Positions 45,191-57,007 are shown, counted from the stretch's first letter. The stretch: DNA of 64,000 nucleotides from Cordilura impudica (GCA_963682025.1 OY821519.1:197130920-197194919), one strand, 5' to 3'. Notes: a model not told the origin generated them from the letters alone. Program-made: numbers and translations.

Positions 45191-47330
45191 GTGATTCTTC
45201 GAATGTGTTTGATAGTTACGAATATAACTTAGTACACCCCCTCACCACATAGAAATGAAGTCATCAAATTTGTTAGAATTCTAACGGTGTATCTGGAATG
45301 ACTCATATGTGTGAAATCCATAAACGCCCACTCTCTATGGTTTGTGCAAATGTAAAATTAAATATTTAGCTTTTACTTAATATTTAATAATAACACTGAT
45401 TATTACATATATAAAAGATGAAGTTGTAAAAATGAACAAGTATGAAAATTATCGTAGATGTAAAACATAAGTTTACATACAATACGGGGTGATTTCGTCA
45501 ACGAACAAAGAATATAAGAATTGAAGAAATATTGTGATGTTTTGTGATGATTGGACAACTATTATTTATTATTGTTATTAAACGGATTACGAAATGTTAC
45601 AATATTTAAACATTATTATTCATTGATTTTAATTTATACAGAAAACTTACAAAGGAAGTACAATCCACAAATGAATATTCGATGAAACTTTAAATAATGA
45701 TTCTAAATTTCATGTATGAAATTTCTTTTTGAAATACCAACCGAGTGTGTGCGGAAATCGCATACTTAGCTTTTTGTTAGGTGAAGTGGAGACAAATAAG
45801 TATTATTATGAAATATCTGCTATATAAGCAAAAAAGCAAAAATCCATAAAAACCTGCTCTGCTTACATGTAATATTTGCATTGATTATGTCTAAACTGAA
45901 CACAAAGCAAAGATTTCGTGGCCACTGAACTATATTGGAACCACAATGATGGCAAATAAAGTTAAAAAAAATGTAATGCAAACGAAGCGAAGGATAATAA
46001 AAATATTAGCCTTAAGCACTGAAGCATTAAATGTGGCCACGTTTTGCAAAGGCAATGAAAAAGTTAATCCAACAATAAACCATTTTATAGAATGGATATG
46101 AGTAGACCTTGTCATGCGTTCCCGTACTACTCACCTTTAAACCTCAATAAAAACTAAACTGTTGGGCGTATCACCTTGAATTTTCTTTTTTGTCTTTTTG
46201 ACAAAATTCTCTTGGAAAACAGGGTAACTTTTGGGGTACCTTGTCCTGGCCGAAATAGGAGTAATTTCAGTTTGAAAATGAAAAAGGTCCCCAGGGACCT
46301 TCTCGCTAACCGATTATTTTTTTCGAATTCTAAATGATAGAAGTACACCTCTTTGGCATCAATTTAAAGTAGTATTATACTTGTTCTTCAAACGCCAAAA
46401 ATAGAGCAATGTTGGAAAAATCTACTTATGTCCAGAAGAGATATATTGCGAATTGGTATTTATCAAAAGATTGAAGAAGGAAAAATATTTTTATACCGAC
46501 ATGGACATCAATAGTGTTTGATGTACTCTACAGTACAAAAAATTATTTACCGCGATGAGAAAACCTACCCGGTCTATTGGTACAATTTTATGGTGTGAGT
46601 AGTAGAATGCCAATTTCGGCATAACAATGTATTAAACATGTAAACTGGAATTTTTTTTTAAATAAATACGCGGGATTTTTGGAAGAAAACATAAGAAGTC
46701 AATTTTATTTCAAAAAATATTGGTATTTCATGTGATTGGTTACTTGCAATTTTGATTTTATCAATGTTTCTTTACTGTGCAAGACAGTTTCTTGAATGTT
46801 AGTTTGTTTAACCATGTTGTTAGTTTAGAAAAAACTTACGAATATTAGTTTAAAGGACTATTTGGTCTAACTGCAATTTTCATAAAAAATAACAATTTAA
46901 TCTTATTCATTGTATCTATTTTGGTTCAAAACCTTCATAATATTGTTGAAACTGATTATGTACAGGAACCCATTTTAGCTGCAACTAGAAATAAGCATAT
47001 TATTCCAATACAATGAGGACCAACTCGATTTGCAGTGTCCTAATGCAATGACATGCTGTCAGCTTTTTTGTCTGCCTGTAAAACAAGAAATTTCAGTGTC
47101 AAGTTTGGCGACAAATGGAGCGTATGTCAGCATTTACATTTTTGATTTTCCTAATTAAGAATATTGTGAATGACAGCGGAAAAAATTATGATGTTCTTGG
47201 TTTGTTTGAAGCAAAATTTGGTCGCCTCATATTAGAATGAAATTCAAAGCGTTAAACACACTTGTTATATGTTTGTAGAAAAATAAAATTATTTTTATTA
47301 ATTAGTTTTTTCTATGTTTTGTTCGGGATC
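45191..47330. other. AT-rich intergenic stretch
   Basis: No gene is assigned. Minus-strand open frames at 45930-46115 and 46154-46348 and a short plus-strand piece near 46430-46510 have no family resemblance I can name. Nothing structural was recognised. Confidence 0.4.
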
Positions 47331-47379
47331 ATGTATCGGTTTTGGTGATTTCTTTAGTTGTGCGATTCCGCCATATTTT

Positions 47380-47993
47380 TCACGATTAATCACATTGGTA
47401 ATTAATGTACCTGGTAACAATCTCAAGACTAATCATATCCCGCCCATATTTTGTCTGACTACTTACATTAATATATGAATGGACTCGTGTAAAGACTTTT
47501 CCTATTATAGTTGTTCGACTAATCCCATGAATAACTTATGGGCTCACGCAAAGGCTAAAGGCTCTCATTATTGCAGTGCTCCATATATATATGACATATA
47601 ATATTTACTTTGTATGGGGACTACCGCGTTCATCGGTCCGATCCCACCCATTTTCGTCCGACTAATCACACTAGAATTAGATAACTTGAGACAAATATGC
47701 AAAGCTCTCTCCCGCCCATTTTCGGCATAGCTACTAACATTAAAAATATTGTATTGTACTCAATATATATTATACTAAAAATTCACTCTGTATGTGGCCT
47801 GCTATGCCAATTGGTCCAATTCCACCCATTTTTTGTCCGATTGCTCATATTAATAATAGATAACCTCAGACATATGAGCAAAACTGTCGCTGTCACAGTA
47901 CTCGAGATATTTGGCATTTAATATTTACCTTGTATGTAATATGCCACGCCCACTAATACCATCCCGTCTATTTTCTTCATGGCTACTAACATT
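47380..47993 (-). repeat. Helitron-type repeats, array part 1
   Basis: Several imperfect copies of a 140-175 bp unit with ATTTACTTTGTATGGGG, CCACGCCCACTAATACC, CCATTTTTTGTCCGA and TCACATTAATAAT. The array continues at 51440 after an inserted element. It corresponds in reverse to repeats in the Helitron at 28265. Confidence 0.6.
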
Positions 47994-47997
47994 AATA

Positions 47998-48613
47998 ACA
48001 CAAGGGAACAATGGTTCTGTTGATTAAGAACTGAATATTGTTTTTAAGGTTATTTGGGACGCTGAATCCAAATCTGCCCTTGGTTTTTTTCTATCAGCTC
48101 GACTTTTCGAGATATACCGTTATGTTCAAAATTAAGGCACTTCCGCTACATATATTGGAATAACTTGAATACGGTTCACCATATTAAATTAAAAAAAAAT
48201 CCGAAACTCGCAAACAATATTCTCTTAAAGCCGTGCTTACTTTGTTTTTAAATTTTCCAAGTAGTTTTAGAGATATCGTTCAAGTTTTGAAAAAAAAATT
48301 AAAATTTTAAAAAAAAAAACATTTTTTTTGTTCTTTAAAAATTCCTAAAAAATAAAAATGGGACAAAAATCACAGTTTTGGTCTACAAACAGTTAGATAG
48401 ATATATTTCGAATAAAATGAGCTTTACCTCATTGCAATCGGTGCACAACTTTTGATTTTGTTCACGATTTACTGAATTGATATAAATCGCGATTTCCATA
48501 CAAAAATAACATTTTCTAATGTGTAAGTGTTTGTATGTAATAAGTTAGTTTTTTTATGATTCTAAGAATTAAAAAAATTAAGTAATAAAAAAAGATTATT
48601 TCATTTTTATGGT
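47998..48613 (+). repeat. Left inverted arm of the unassigned transposon
   Basis: Pairs with 50807-51435. The inner limit is at TTCATTTTTATGGT. Confidence 0.85.
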
Positions 48614-48960
48614 TGCGGTAGCAAACTCATAACGCCTATAAATTTTATTGTCCCTTTATGACACCTAGTCAGTTCACAGTCAATTAAAGAGAAAAAAGAA
48701 AAGTCCACTTGTTTTTATTGATGTGTGGTTTACCGTTGGTAACGGATGATTTTTTAAAGGAATTCCCCTGAACACATGTGTTCATTCATAAGTGACTGTC
48801 AATAAAATTGTGGATATAATTTTTTTTGGTACTTCAGTAAAAAACTACTAAGTATTTTTATGGGTTCATTCAACCAATTTTTCTCATTCAACAAGTGTTT
48901 ACGAAAGCGAAAAGTATAACGACAAAAAATATAAATCATTTTACATTGAACATTTAATCA

Positions 48961-48997
48961 GTCAACACAAAAAAGTTCAATTTTGTTCCCGTGTGTT
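48961..48997 (+). promoter_or_regulatory. Internal copy of the right-end sequence
   Basis: ACACAAAAAAGTTCAATTTT followed by GTTCCCGTGTGT repeats the right terminus (51402-51435) about 50 bp upstream of the gene start. It may be a second transposase binding site controlling the gene, or a relic terminus. Confidence 0.5.
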
Positions 48998-49044
48998 ATT
49001 TATTGAAAATTGTGTTACTTTGATATATACTTCAAAATTGTGCA

Positions 49045-50725
49045 ATGGCTACGTCATGAAACACCTGTAAAATCAATCCCAACTATTTTTGTAACATATG
49101 TGGCGAATACACGTTTATAAAAAATAGAAAAAGTGTGTCAGATTTTATTAAAAAAATTTATTTTGACTACTTCGGATTTACCATGGAAACCCGTGACAAG
49201 TACTGGATTCCTAATACTGTATGTAAAAACTGTGTAGAGTATTTAAGGTTATGGGCAAACAAGCAACGGACCCACTTCAAGTATAAAACACCAATGATCT
49301 GGCGGGAACCTTCGAATCATTATGATGATTGTTATTTTTGCGCTGTCAACATAACAGGCATTAATAAAACAAACCGGTCTAAATGGATTTATCCTAACGT
49401 GTTGTCTATTACCCAACCAGTCCTGTACTCTAGTGAGGATTCAGAACCACAACCATCTACATCTACACACAATTTCCACGACTTACGACAAAATGTTCCT
49501 TCACCAATTTCTGAATTTGGATCAGATGACTTGCATTTAGATATTTCTTCTGAACGCGAGCAATTTAATCAGGAGGAGCTTAGTGATTTAGTGAGAGACC
49601 TTGGACTTTCTAAAAAAGCATCTGAAATTCTTGCTTCTCGATTAAAGCAAAAAAATCTGTTAACCCAAGGGACAACAATTTCATACTACCGTAACAGAGA
49701 AAAAAACTTACTTCCATTCTTTTCCGAAGACGATGAATTTATTTATTGTTCAGATGTTCCTGGTTTAGTAACAGCGATGGGATTAGAGGAGTATGATCCA
49801 AATGACTGGCGACTATTTATAGATTCTTCTAAACGCAGCCTAAAATGTGTACTTCTGCATAACGGTAATAAATTGGGTTCGTTGCCCATTGCACATTCAA
49901 CTAAAGCTAAAGAAGAATATTCTACAATTGCCTCAGTTATAAATAAAATAAAGTACAACGAACACCGCTGGCTAATTTGTGTGGATCTAAAAATGGTGAA
50001 TTTTCTTCTAGGCCAACAAGGTGGCTACACAAAATATCCGTGTTTCATTTGTTTATGGGATAGCAGAGCCAGATCTGAACACTGGAGTAAGAAAGACTGG
50101 CCTTCGAGGGAAGCTATGGTTCCAGGAAACCACAATATAGTTAATCAACCACTTGTGCCTAGGGATCGCATAATACTGCCACCTCTCCATATCAAGCTAG
50201 GACTTATGAAACAATTTGTCAAAGCTCTCAACAAGGACGGTGATTGTTTTAGATATATCAGTAAAAAGTTCAACAATTTGAGTTCGGAGAAACTGAAAGC
50301 TGGCATTTTTGATGGCCCTCAAATCAAAAAATTAATCAATGATGAAAATTTTAGTAATTCCATGACAGATATTGAAAGAAATGCTTGGAATGAATTTGTT
50401 TGGATAGTGCGCAATTTCCTGGGAAACAAAAAGGGTGAGCACTATTCGGACCACGTGGATAACATGTTGTCACATTTCAAGCAGCTTGGTTGTAATATGA
50501 GCATTAAGGTGCACTACCTACACAGTCATTTGGATTGTTTCCCTGAAAATCTTGGAGACTTCAGTGAAGAACAAGGTGAACGTTTCCATCAAGATATCCG
50601 CACTATAGAGGAGCGGTACCAGGGTCACTGGGATAAGCATATGATTGCGGTGCATTAAAACAAATCCCTCTAAACAAGGTTATTTAAGAAAATCTTATAA
50701 AAGAAAATTTTTCGATGAGTTGTAA
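49045..50725 (+). pseudogene. Transposase-like protein of the unassigned transposon, almost open
   Basis: The likely start is ATG 49045 (MATS), followed by a TGA at codon 5 and then an open frame to 50658. The N-terminus has paired cysteines (CKINPNYFCNICGEY, CKNC, CYFC) like a zinc-binding domain. A low-complexity acidic and serine-rich part follows. The core shows FIDSSKRSLKCVL (D260), ICVDLKMVNFLLG (D314) directly before CFICLWDSR, LPPLHIKLGLMKQFVKAL, KAGIFDGPQIKKL, and YLHSHLDCFPENLG then DFSEEQGERFHQD (E near 509). These acidic residues are candidates for a DDE site; the Asp then CxxC order recalls Transib/RAG1, but homology is not shown. I recognise this sequence type as a multicopy protein in many arthropod genomes. 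Near 50645 a small deletion or frameshift removes part of the C-terminus, and GYLRKSYKRKFFDEL follows in another frame to the stop at 50725. Confidence 0.7.
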
Positions 50726-50806
50726 TTACATTGTAATATTTGTGTATTAAAATTTTTTATTTTTCTTTAAAATTCTCTTTTTGTGTTAAATTAAAAAGTA
50801 TAGCTG

Positions 50807-51435
50807 ACCATAAAAATGAAATAATCTTTTTTTATTACTTAATTTTTTTAATTCTTAGAATCATAAAAAACTAACTTATTACATACAAACACTTACACAT
50901 TAGAAAATGTTTTTTTTTGTATGGAAATCGCGATTTATATCAATTCAGTAAATCGTGAACAAAATCAAAAGTTGTGCACCGATTGCAATGAAATAAAGCT
51001 CATTTTATTCGAAATATATTTAACTAACTGCCTGTAGACCAAAACTGTGATTTTTGTCCCATTTTTATTTTTTAGGAATTTTTAAAGAACAAAAAAAATG
51101 TTTTTTTTTTTTTAAATTTTAATTTTTTTTTCAAAACTTGAACGATATCTCTAAAACTACTTGGAAAATTTAAAAACAAAGTAAGCACGGCTTTAAGAGA
51201 ATATTGTTTGCGAGTTTCGGATTTTTTTTTTTAATTTAATATGGTGAACCGTTTTCAATTTATTCCAATATATGTAGCGGAAGTGCCTTAATTTTGAACA
51301 TAACGGTATATCTCGAAAAGTCGAGCTGATAGAAAAAAACCAAGTGCAGATTTGAAATCAGCGACCTCAAATTAGTAAAAATTTGCTATAAATTTCAAAT
51401 CAGCACAAAAAAAGTTCAATTTTGTTCCCTTGTGT
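50807..51435 (-). repeat. Right inverted arm of the unassigned transposon
   Basis: Reverse-complement partner of 47998-48613. An additional stretch near 51350-51400 (GATTTGAAATCAGCG and AAATTTCAAATCAGCAC) differs from the left arm. Confidence 0.85.
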
Positions 51436-51439
51436 AATA

Positions 51440-51725
51440 GATGACTTCACACACACAAATTAACAATTAGTACTCAATATATATGATATTAAAAATGCAC
51501 TTTGTATGGGGGGCCACGCCCATTTGTTAGATCCACCCATTTTTGTATCCTACGACTCACATTAATAATGGGTATTCTCAGACAAATGTTCAAAGCTGTA
51601 GCTGTCATAGCTCGCGAGATATATGACATTTATTATTTACCTTTTATGTGAGGTACCACGACCACTTATCCGATTCCGCCAATTTTCTGCATGGATACAA
51701 ACATCAATAATAAGTGACCTAATAT
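51440..51725 (-). repeat. Helitron-type repeats, array part 2
   Basis: Continuation of the 47380-47993 array: TTTGTATGGGGGGCCACGCCC, CACATTAATAATGGG and GAGGTACCACGACCACTTA. It ends near AAATAAGTGACC, after which the sequence is unique. Confidence 0.6.
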
Positions 51726-52181
51726 TAATTTGCACATAAACACCGTGACAGGAGAATATTATATATTAGACACTATTATACTATACTTTTACTTACATAC
51801 TATTATACCCAATATTGTACACATTAATGCTGTTGATACAATGGCTTACAAAATTATTTCAATATCAATTCGAATGCATAGGAAGTTTTTAGTAGTGTTA
51901 TTCAAACCGAACTCATAGGGAACACACTTGAACTTCTTTTTACAAATTTAAAAAGCTCTTCTTATGTAATATAGCATGTCCTCTCACAATTTTCTACCGG
52001 CTTCGGATGAATTATCATATACCACGATTTACTGCCGAAATCAAGGGCTGCCATCACGAATGGAATTATTGATTAGCTGCAATATGGCAACAGAGAACTA
52101 TGCACCTTTAGATCACTCGAATGAGTTGTGATTTTCTAAACTATAACAATACAAGACATACTCATGCCATATAGAATGTAT
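51726..52181. other. Unique stretch, nothing firm
   Basis: A plus-strand reading near 51925-52100 (TLELLFTNLKSSS and later CRNQG) faintly resembles the endonuclease C-terminus of jockey LINEs but is too weak to call. Confidence 0.35.
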
Positions 52182-52195
52182 AACATCTTCAGGTT

Positions 52196-52840
52196 TTTTA
52201 GATGTTGAAAAAGCATTTGATACTGTATGGTACAATTGACTAATATATAAATTAATATCATACAATTTTCCCCATTATCTAGCGAAAATTGTACAGAATT
52301 TCATATCGATCGTATAATGTTTTTATAAATACTTCATCCTCAGAAAACTACAATATTGATGCTGGTGTCCCACAAGGCTCTGTCTTAGCACCTTTGCTAT
52401 ACATAATATATTGTGCAGATATCCCTAGAATCAGTACTTGCAACTATGCTCTCTATGTTGATGATAAGGCAATTTATTGCTCAGATATTTCACCACATCT
52501 CACTCTTTTATCATGTTATCATTTTAATAATGATTACGTTTCAGATCTATATCAAGATTTAAAAAAAAATTAGTAAATAATATGAAATTTTATTTATTTA
52601 TTATTCATACTATCTTCAGTACTATACATACCTTCCTTAATAGTCAATTGAAGGTTTTAAAACTAAATATTTTTCTTCTCCGAATCAATTCATGATTTAT
52701 TATATGCGTATTCATAAATTAAAAACTTATGTTATAGATGTAGTAAGGAAATTAACCATCCCTCCTTAGTATTATATTTTATGTTTTATAAGAAATGGTA
52801 CTTTTAAAATAATTATAAAACAAAAAACAAAAAAAAAAAA
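52196..52840 (+). mobile_element. 5'-truncated LINE with 14-bp target duplication
   Basis: The target duplication AACATCTTCAGGTT is exact at 52182-52195 and 52841-52854. The insert ends in an A-rich tail (52821-52840). A body of about 645 bp shows a heavily 5'-truncated and internally shortened copy, typical of target-primed reverse transcription. Confidence 0.8.
52199..52573 (+). pseudogene. LINE reverse transcriptase palm fragment
   Basis: It reads FLDVEKAFDTVWYN, stop, LIYKLISYNFPHYLAKIVQ. After a frameshift come SYRSYNVFINTSSSENYN, AGVPQGSVLAPLLYIIYCAD and YALYVDDKAIY. These are blocks of a jockey-clade reverse transcriptase. The catalytic box reads YVDD where jockey elements usually have YADD. 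The frame is broken twice and ends early. Confidence 0.8.
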
Positions 52841-52854
52841 AACATCTTCAGGTT

Positions 52855-53947
52855 CCCTAATAATGGGTGTTTCTGTAATATTGGTTTACACCTTTTTACA
52901 CGTTTTAATTAAATTACCTCACCACATTTAAAAATTTTCTCTATTCTATTTAATTTAATTTTATTTCACTAATTACAAACGAAATCAACAATTAAATCAA
53001 AACTTTTCTTATACCTGTCCATTTTCACATAAACTGGTATATGCTTTTATATGATTGAAGAGATATTATTTTAATAGAAACATTTGATTTGATAATTAAT
53101 AGAAGAGACGTTTGTAATCCTAAGTCACCAACAAGTTTTATGTGGTCCGTATTTGTGCTTCGATTGGCCGATTCGCTTTTTTTAAAATTACATAAATAGA
53201 GTTTTTGGAAACACAGTACACATGAGTTTTTCAACTCAAGCTACATATTCAGAATTTAATAAGTCTTTCCATAAGTCATCTGGTTGGTACTACTATCGAT
53301 TTTTTTTTTGTCCTACTGATGTATTAGAAAAAGTTTTAGCTCCTAAGTACTGAAAAATAACTTCAAAAATATTTGCGGTTTTTTTAAAGCACTAATGGAA
53401 GAAATCCGCTTTTTTGGTAGTTCAACTACGCTAGACTTAGCGCGAAAGGCTCTAAATTGACATCGTTGCATTTGTGACAATATTAATATAAGATTGGAGA
53501 TTTTCGGGAATTTCCATAGAAAAACCAATTGGCTCATTATTGACATACCTTCAGGTCTTCTACACATACCTACATTAGCTGGCAGTACTGATATATGAGA
53601 TTTGGTTGACAACCTTAAAAACAAAATAAGGAGTATTGAGGAATTAAAGTAGAGTCAGATATCCTTATTTACCATACTATTAAAAAGTTGTTGAATGTAA
53701 CGTTGGATGTTATGTAATCTCAGAGAATTGTAAGACCTCAATATCTGAAACAACAACAACAACATCAGACAACTCTTTCACATAGTTGGTCCCTCTAGTG
53801 TTTGCATTTTGAACTACTCGTTATTTTGTCAGCAATGTTCGACATGTTAGCTGTGATACGACAAGAAGTTAATACAATATATGCGGCTTACGAAGTCAGT
53901 CGACTTAGGTCTAAACCACATTTTTTAGCACCCCCGGGTAAATTTTA
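52855..53947. other. Intergenic stretch, no gene assigned
   Basis: A plus-strand piece from 53395 (MEEIRFFGSSTTLDLARKAL) and continuing reads NIRLEIFGNFHRKTNW, LIIDIPSGLLHIPTLAG. It looks protein-like but has stops and I cannot place it. CAACAACAACAACA lies near 53751. No other feature was recognised. Confidence 0.4.
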
Positions 53948-54177
53948 ATGTGTAAACATCTATACGCGCAGGGGGATAAATTTCTATTTCACAATACAAT
54001 CACAAAAACAGCGTATATGTGAGAGTCACTTATTACGCGTAAGATGTGACCATTAAGACAAATCGGTATGACTTATGATTGTTTGGTGAAAAAATTATTA
54101 TATGATTATATTATTATATGAAATAACCTTTTTGTCGCTGGTTTCTGCATTTTATTTATTACCAGATGTTTACACAT
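53948..54177. mobile_element. 230-bp MITE with 14-bp inverted ends
   Basis: ATGTGTAAACATCT at 53948-53961 is the exact reverse complement of 54164-54177. Its outer parts match sequences flanking the foldback-like elements: CCCCTGTGATCGGACTCAC next to the right end resembles 57823-57845 in reverse, and CAATACAATCACAAAAACAGCG inside resembles 62980-63030 in reverse. It may be a deletion derivative of the same element. Confidence 0.6.
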
Positions 54178-54496
54178 CTCCCCTGTGATCGGACTCACAT
54201 GATTTTTTTTATACAGGACAGTGTTTTTTAGCATCACAGTTGCACATTTTTGGTTACATATGATATGTAAATGGGACTTCCCCGTATTATAATACTAACG
54301 TTTTGGAAACTAAACCAAAGTAATTGTATAATACAGAATTTAGTTTATTGAATTTTTTGAGCAGTTCAAACATTCTGTGTTATCCCATAAAGTGAAAATA
54401 TAAAATAAAAAAAAAATAAAAATGTTTCGAGAGCTCAATATGTATTTATATTTATATTTTCAAATAAGTGAAGTTACATGAAAGGTAACATTTAGG
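54178..54496. other. AT-rich stretch, nothing recognised
   Basis: No coding or repeat signal was recognised apart from the short match next to the MITE end. Confidence 0.4.
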
Positions 54497-56325
54497 ATGA
54501 CTTCAGCAGGAACAAAGGTTTATTTGAAAGAAATATCTGATGGTGGCAGTGATTGAGATTTAAACGCAGTATCTGGTTGTGAAGACAAGCTTTAGATAAT
54601 GCGGAATATGAAAATTCGGATTATGATGATGAGGTACAACAGTGCTGAGTTCGATAGTAGTGACAGTGAAGACAACAGTGAAATAGAAAATGTGGAGCCG
54701 TAAGATAGTAAAATTTTTTTGTTGTCTATTATTAAAACTAAAAATAAATTCGTACGTATCTATATAAAATATTGAATGTATATTTTAATAACTTATTATA
54801 GTAACTGGCAATTAAATTGCAAATGACAATACTGTATGGAAGGCAAAGCCAGCAAATGAACATCAAATGGCCATTCACAATATCTTATGCCAGCGAAGTG
54901 GACCACATCGTAGCACAGAAACGTTCTCAATAAGTGAAAAATTTCAAATTATATTCAACGAAAATATGATGGATATTATCGCTCGACACACAAATAGAAG
55001 AGCATTATCTATCTATGCAGCTTATAACGTTGATCGTCCAAATTCTCAGCGTCAATGGAAGCCTGTAGCTATAACGGAAATTTATTAGGTTTTTGTATCT
55101 TGATTTCTGCTGGTGCTAATAATTCCGATGCGGACCATACATTAGACATGTGGCATTCAAGTTCATATCCACTGCACCGCGCAACAATGGGAATCAACAG
55201 ATTTCACAACACAATGCGCTTTTTAAGATTTTATGACAACAATACACGCAGTCAACGTAAAAAAGATGATAAGGCAGCTCCAATTCGTGACTTATGGACA
55301 ATGTTGAACGCAAACTTATCCCAAATGTATAAACCGAGTGCATACTTAACAATTGATGAAGAACTTTATCCTTATCGAGGTCGTACAGGGTGTACTCAAT
55401 GTATACCTTCAAAACCAGCCAAGTATGTTATTATAATCTGGTGGATTTGCAACGCTGAAAATGCCTATCCTTTGCATAGTATAATTCACACTGGTAAAAA
55501 TAAAGATACCCGTGAAAAATATCAGGAGGAAAAAGTTGTTAAAGAATTAGCGTCTCCCTACCGTGGAAGTGGAAGATATATCTGCTTCTACCAATAGCGA
55601 AGCACTTGTTGTCATGGAATCTTACCATTGTTGGCACACTACAAAAATAAGGCTTACATTCCAATTGTCATGGTCACAAATAAATTAAGGGAACTATATT
55701 CGACCATATTTGGTTTCCATGAAAAATTAACGATGTGTTCTTCTTGACCCAAAAAAAAAAAAATAAGGCTGTAGTTTTTTTTATCAACAATGCATTCAGA
55801 CAAAGCTTTAAGTGACTATGTCAAAAAGAAACCCGACATTATAAATTTTTATAAGTGCAAAAGTGGAGTTGATACTATGAATCAAATGGTTAGAAGATAC
55901 AAAAGTCAGCGCCGAAGTTTGAGGTTGCCAGTGATATTATTTTTCAATATATTAGATATTGTTTCACTCTTTCATCGTTCATCATTTACTGTGAGAACAA
56001 TAAAATGGTTTCGAAGAAAAAACTGAGAGACGCCTCTTTATGCGTAAGCTATCTGAAGAGCTTGCTAAGCCGATGATTGATTAACGAATGGCAAATTCCC
56101 AAGAAATGCATAATTATGCAACCAAAATTGCTAAGTATCATCTATTGCAGAGGCTTATAATAAATTTTAAAAGCTGGATAAAAGAGGAAGAAAAAAGTTA
56201 CGAGATCTTGTCACGTGTGCTATAAGCAAATTGAAAAAAGCAGACACAAAACTCGGAAAAGCTGCACTGAATGGATGGCCAGTTTGTGCTGAACACTGTG
56301 AAAATGTTTCTAAATGTATAGAACG
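54497..56325 (+). pseudogene. piggyBac-like transposase, near full length, broken
   Basis: The acidic N-terminus (SAGTKVYLKEISDGGSD, FDSSDSEDNSEIENVEP) is followed by MDIIARHTNRRALSIYAAY (near 54968), MGINRFHNTMRFLRFYDN, DDKAAPIRDLWTMLNANLSQ, AYLTIDEELYPYRGRTG (first aspartate region), CIPSKPAKYVIIIWWICNA, a frameshifted KAYIPIVMVTNK and ELYSTIFGFHEKLTMCS, then DKALSDYVKKKPDIINFY and GVDTMNQMVRRYKSQRRSLR (55866-55925), and NILDIVSLFHRSS. The C-terminal cysteine-rich domain reads RSCHVCYKQIEKSRHKT, SCTEW, then in another frame PVCAEHCENVSKC (near 56280-56320). This is better preserved than the 3-kb copy. At least four frame breaks occur, including an A-run at 55749-55762. Confidence 0.8.
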
Positions 56326-56334
56326 CAGTACAAT

Positions 56335-56965
56335 AGTATTAACCGACTATACGATACCCCATACCATGGTTTAGAGACCCTAACTCTTCGGTCCAACTAA
56401 TTGGATGTAGAAAATAAGCAAAACCAAATTTGAGTGGCATTATTATTTATTTTTTGTGCCTGCAAATATGAAAAAGTTCATATCGGGTGCTATATATATA
56501 TGGGGACTTGGTCGAAAAATGGACCGATCCTGACCATATTAGGTAAATTTGAGAAAAATCTGTGCAATATTTTGGTTTTTTTATAGATTTAAGTGAAGAT
56601 CGGGGCTATGACTAAGAATTGTCCTCTAGGGATTAGTTTTGGACTACTGATTAATGGATATAATAAATAGACACAAACCCAATTTGACTGAGATCTGTAT
56701 GATAATTTGGATCTTATGGCAATTTATGTCGATTTAATAAGGGTCATTTGTATGGGGCCTAGGTCTGAAAATGGACCGAATTTCACCAATTTTAATAGCG
56801 TTCATCCCATGGCCGATAGAAGCACATATATTAAATTTCATTAAATTATTTTCGGATTTTTGACCTATAGTTTGATTAAAAGGTTAACATGGACACACAG
56901 ACGGACGGACGGACGGACGGACATCGCTAAATCGACTCAGAAAGTGATTATCGGTATAATCAAAT
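56335..56965 (-). mobile_element. H1 Helentron-like repeat, first of three at the tandem duplication
   Basis: It begins inside the palindrome (CGACTATACGATACCC) and runs to GACGGACGGACGGACGGACA near 56903 and TTATCGGTATAATC. The outer end is missing. Its inner half is shared with the 59.1-kb copy, including the short form AAGATCGGGGCTATGACTAA. Confidence 0.75.
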
Positions 56966-57007
56966 AATGGAAAAACTTCGACAAAAAGAAGCGCCCTCCA
57001 GTCATTA

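Larger units (their letters stand above)
47998..51435 (+). mobile_element. Unassigned DNA transposon with 620-bp inverted arms and 4-bp target duplication
   Basis: The ends are ACACAAGGGAACAA (47998) and its reverse complement ending at 51435. The flanks are AATA on both sides (47994-47997 and 51436-51439). The inverted arms are about 616 and 629 bp (47998-48613 and 50807-51435) with few differences. The host array (CTAACATTAATAATAGATAAC-type unit) closes up if one AATA is kept. One long reading frame lies between the arms. A 4-bp duplication fits Sola-type elements, and a 3-4 bp duplication is also reported for Academ; I cannot decide from the sequence alone. Confidence 0.8.

Noticed and set aside
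53343..53624. 93-codon minus-strand frame
   Set aside because: The plus strand looks more protein-like at the same place, but neither could be placed. Left as unassigned.
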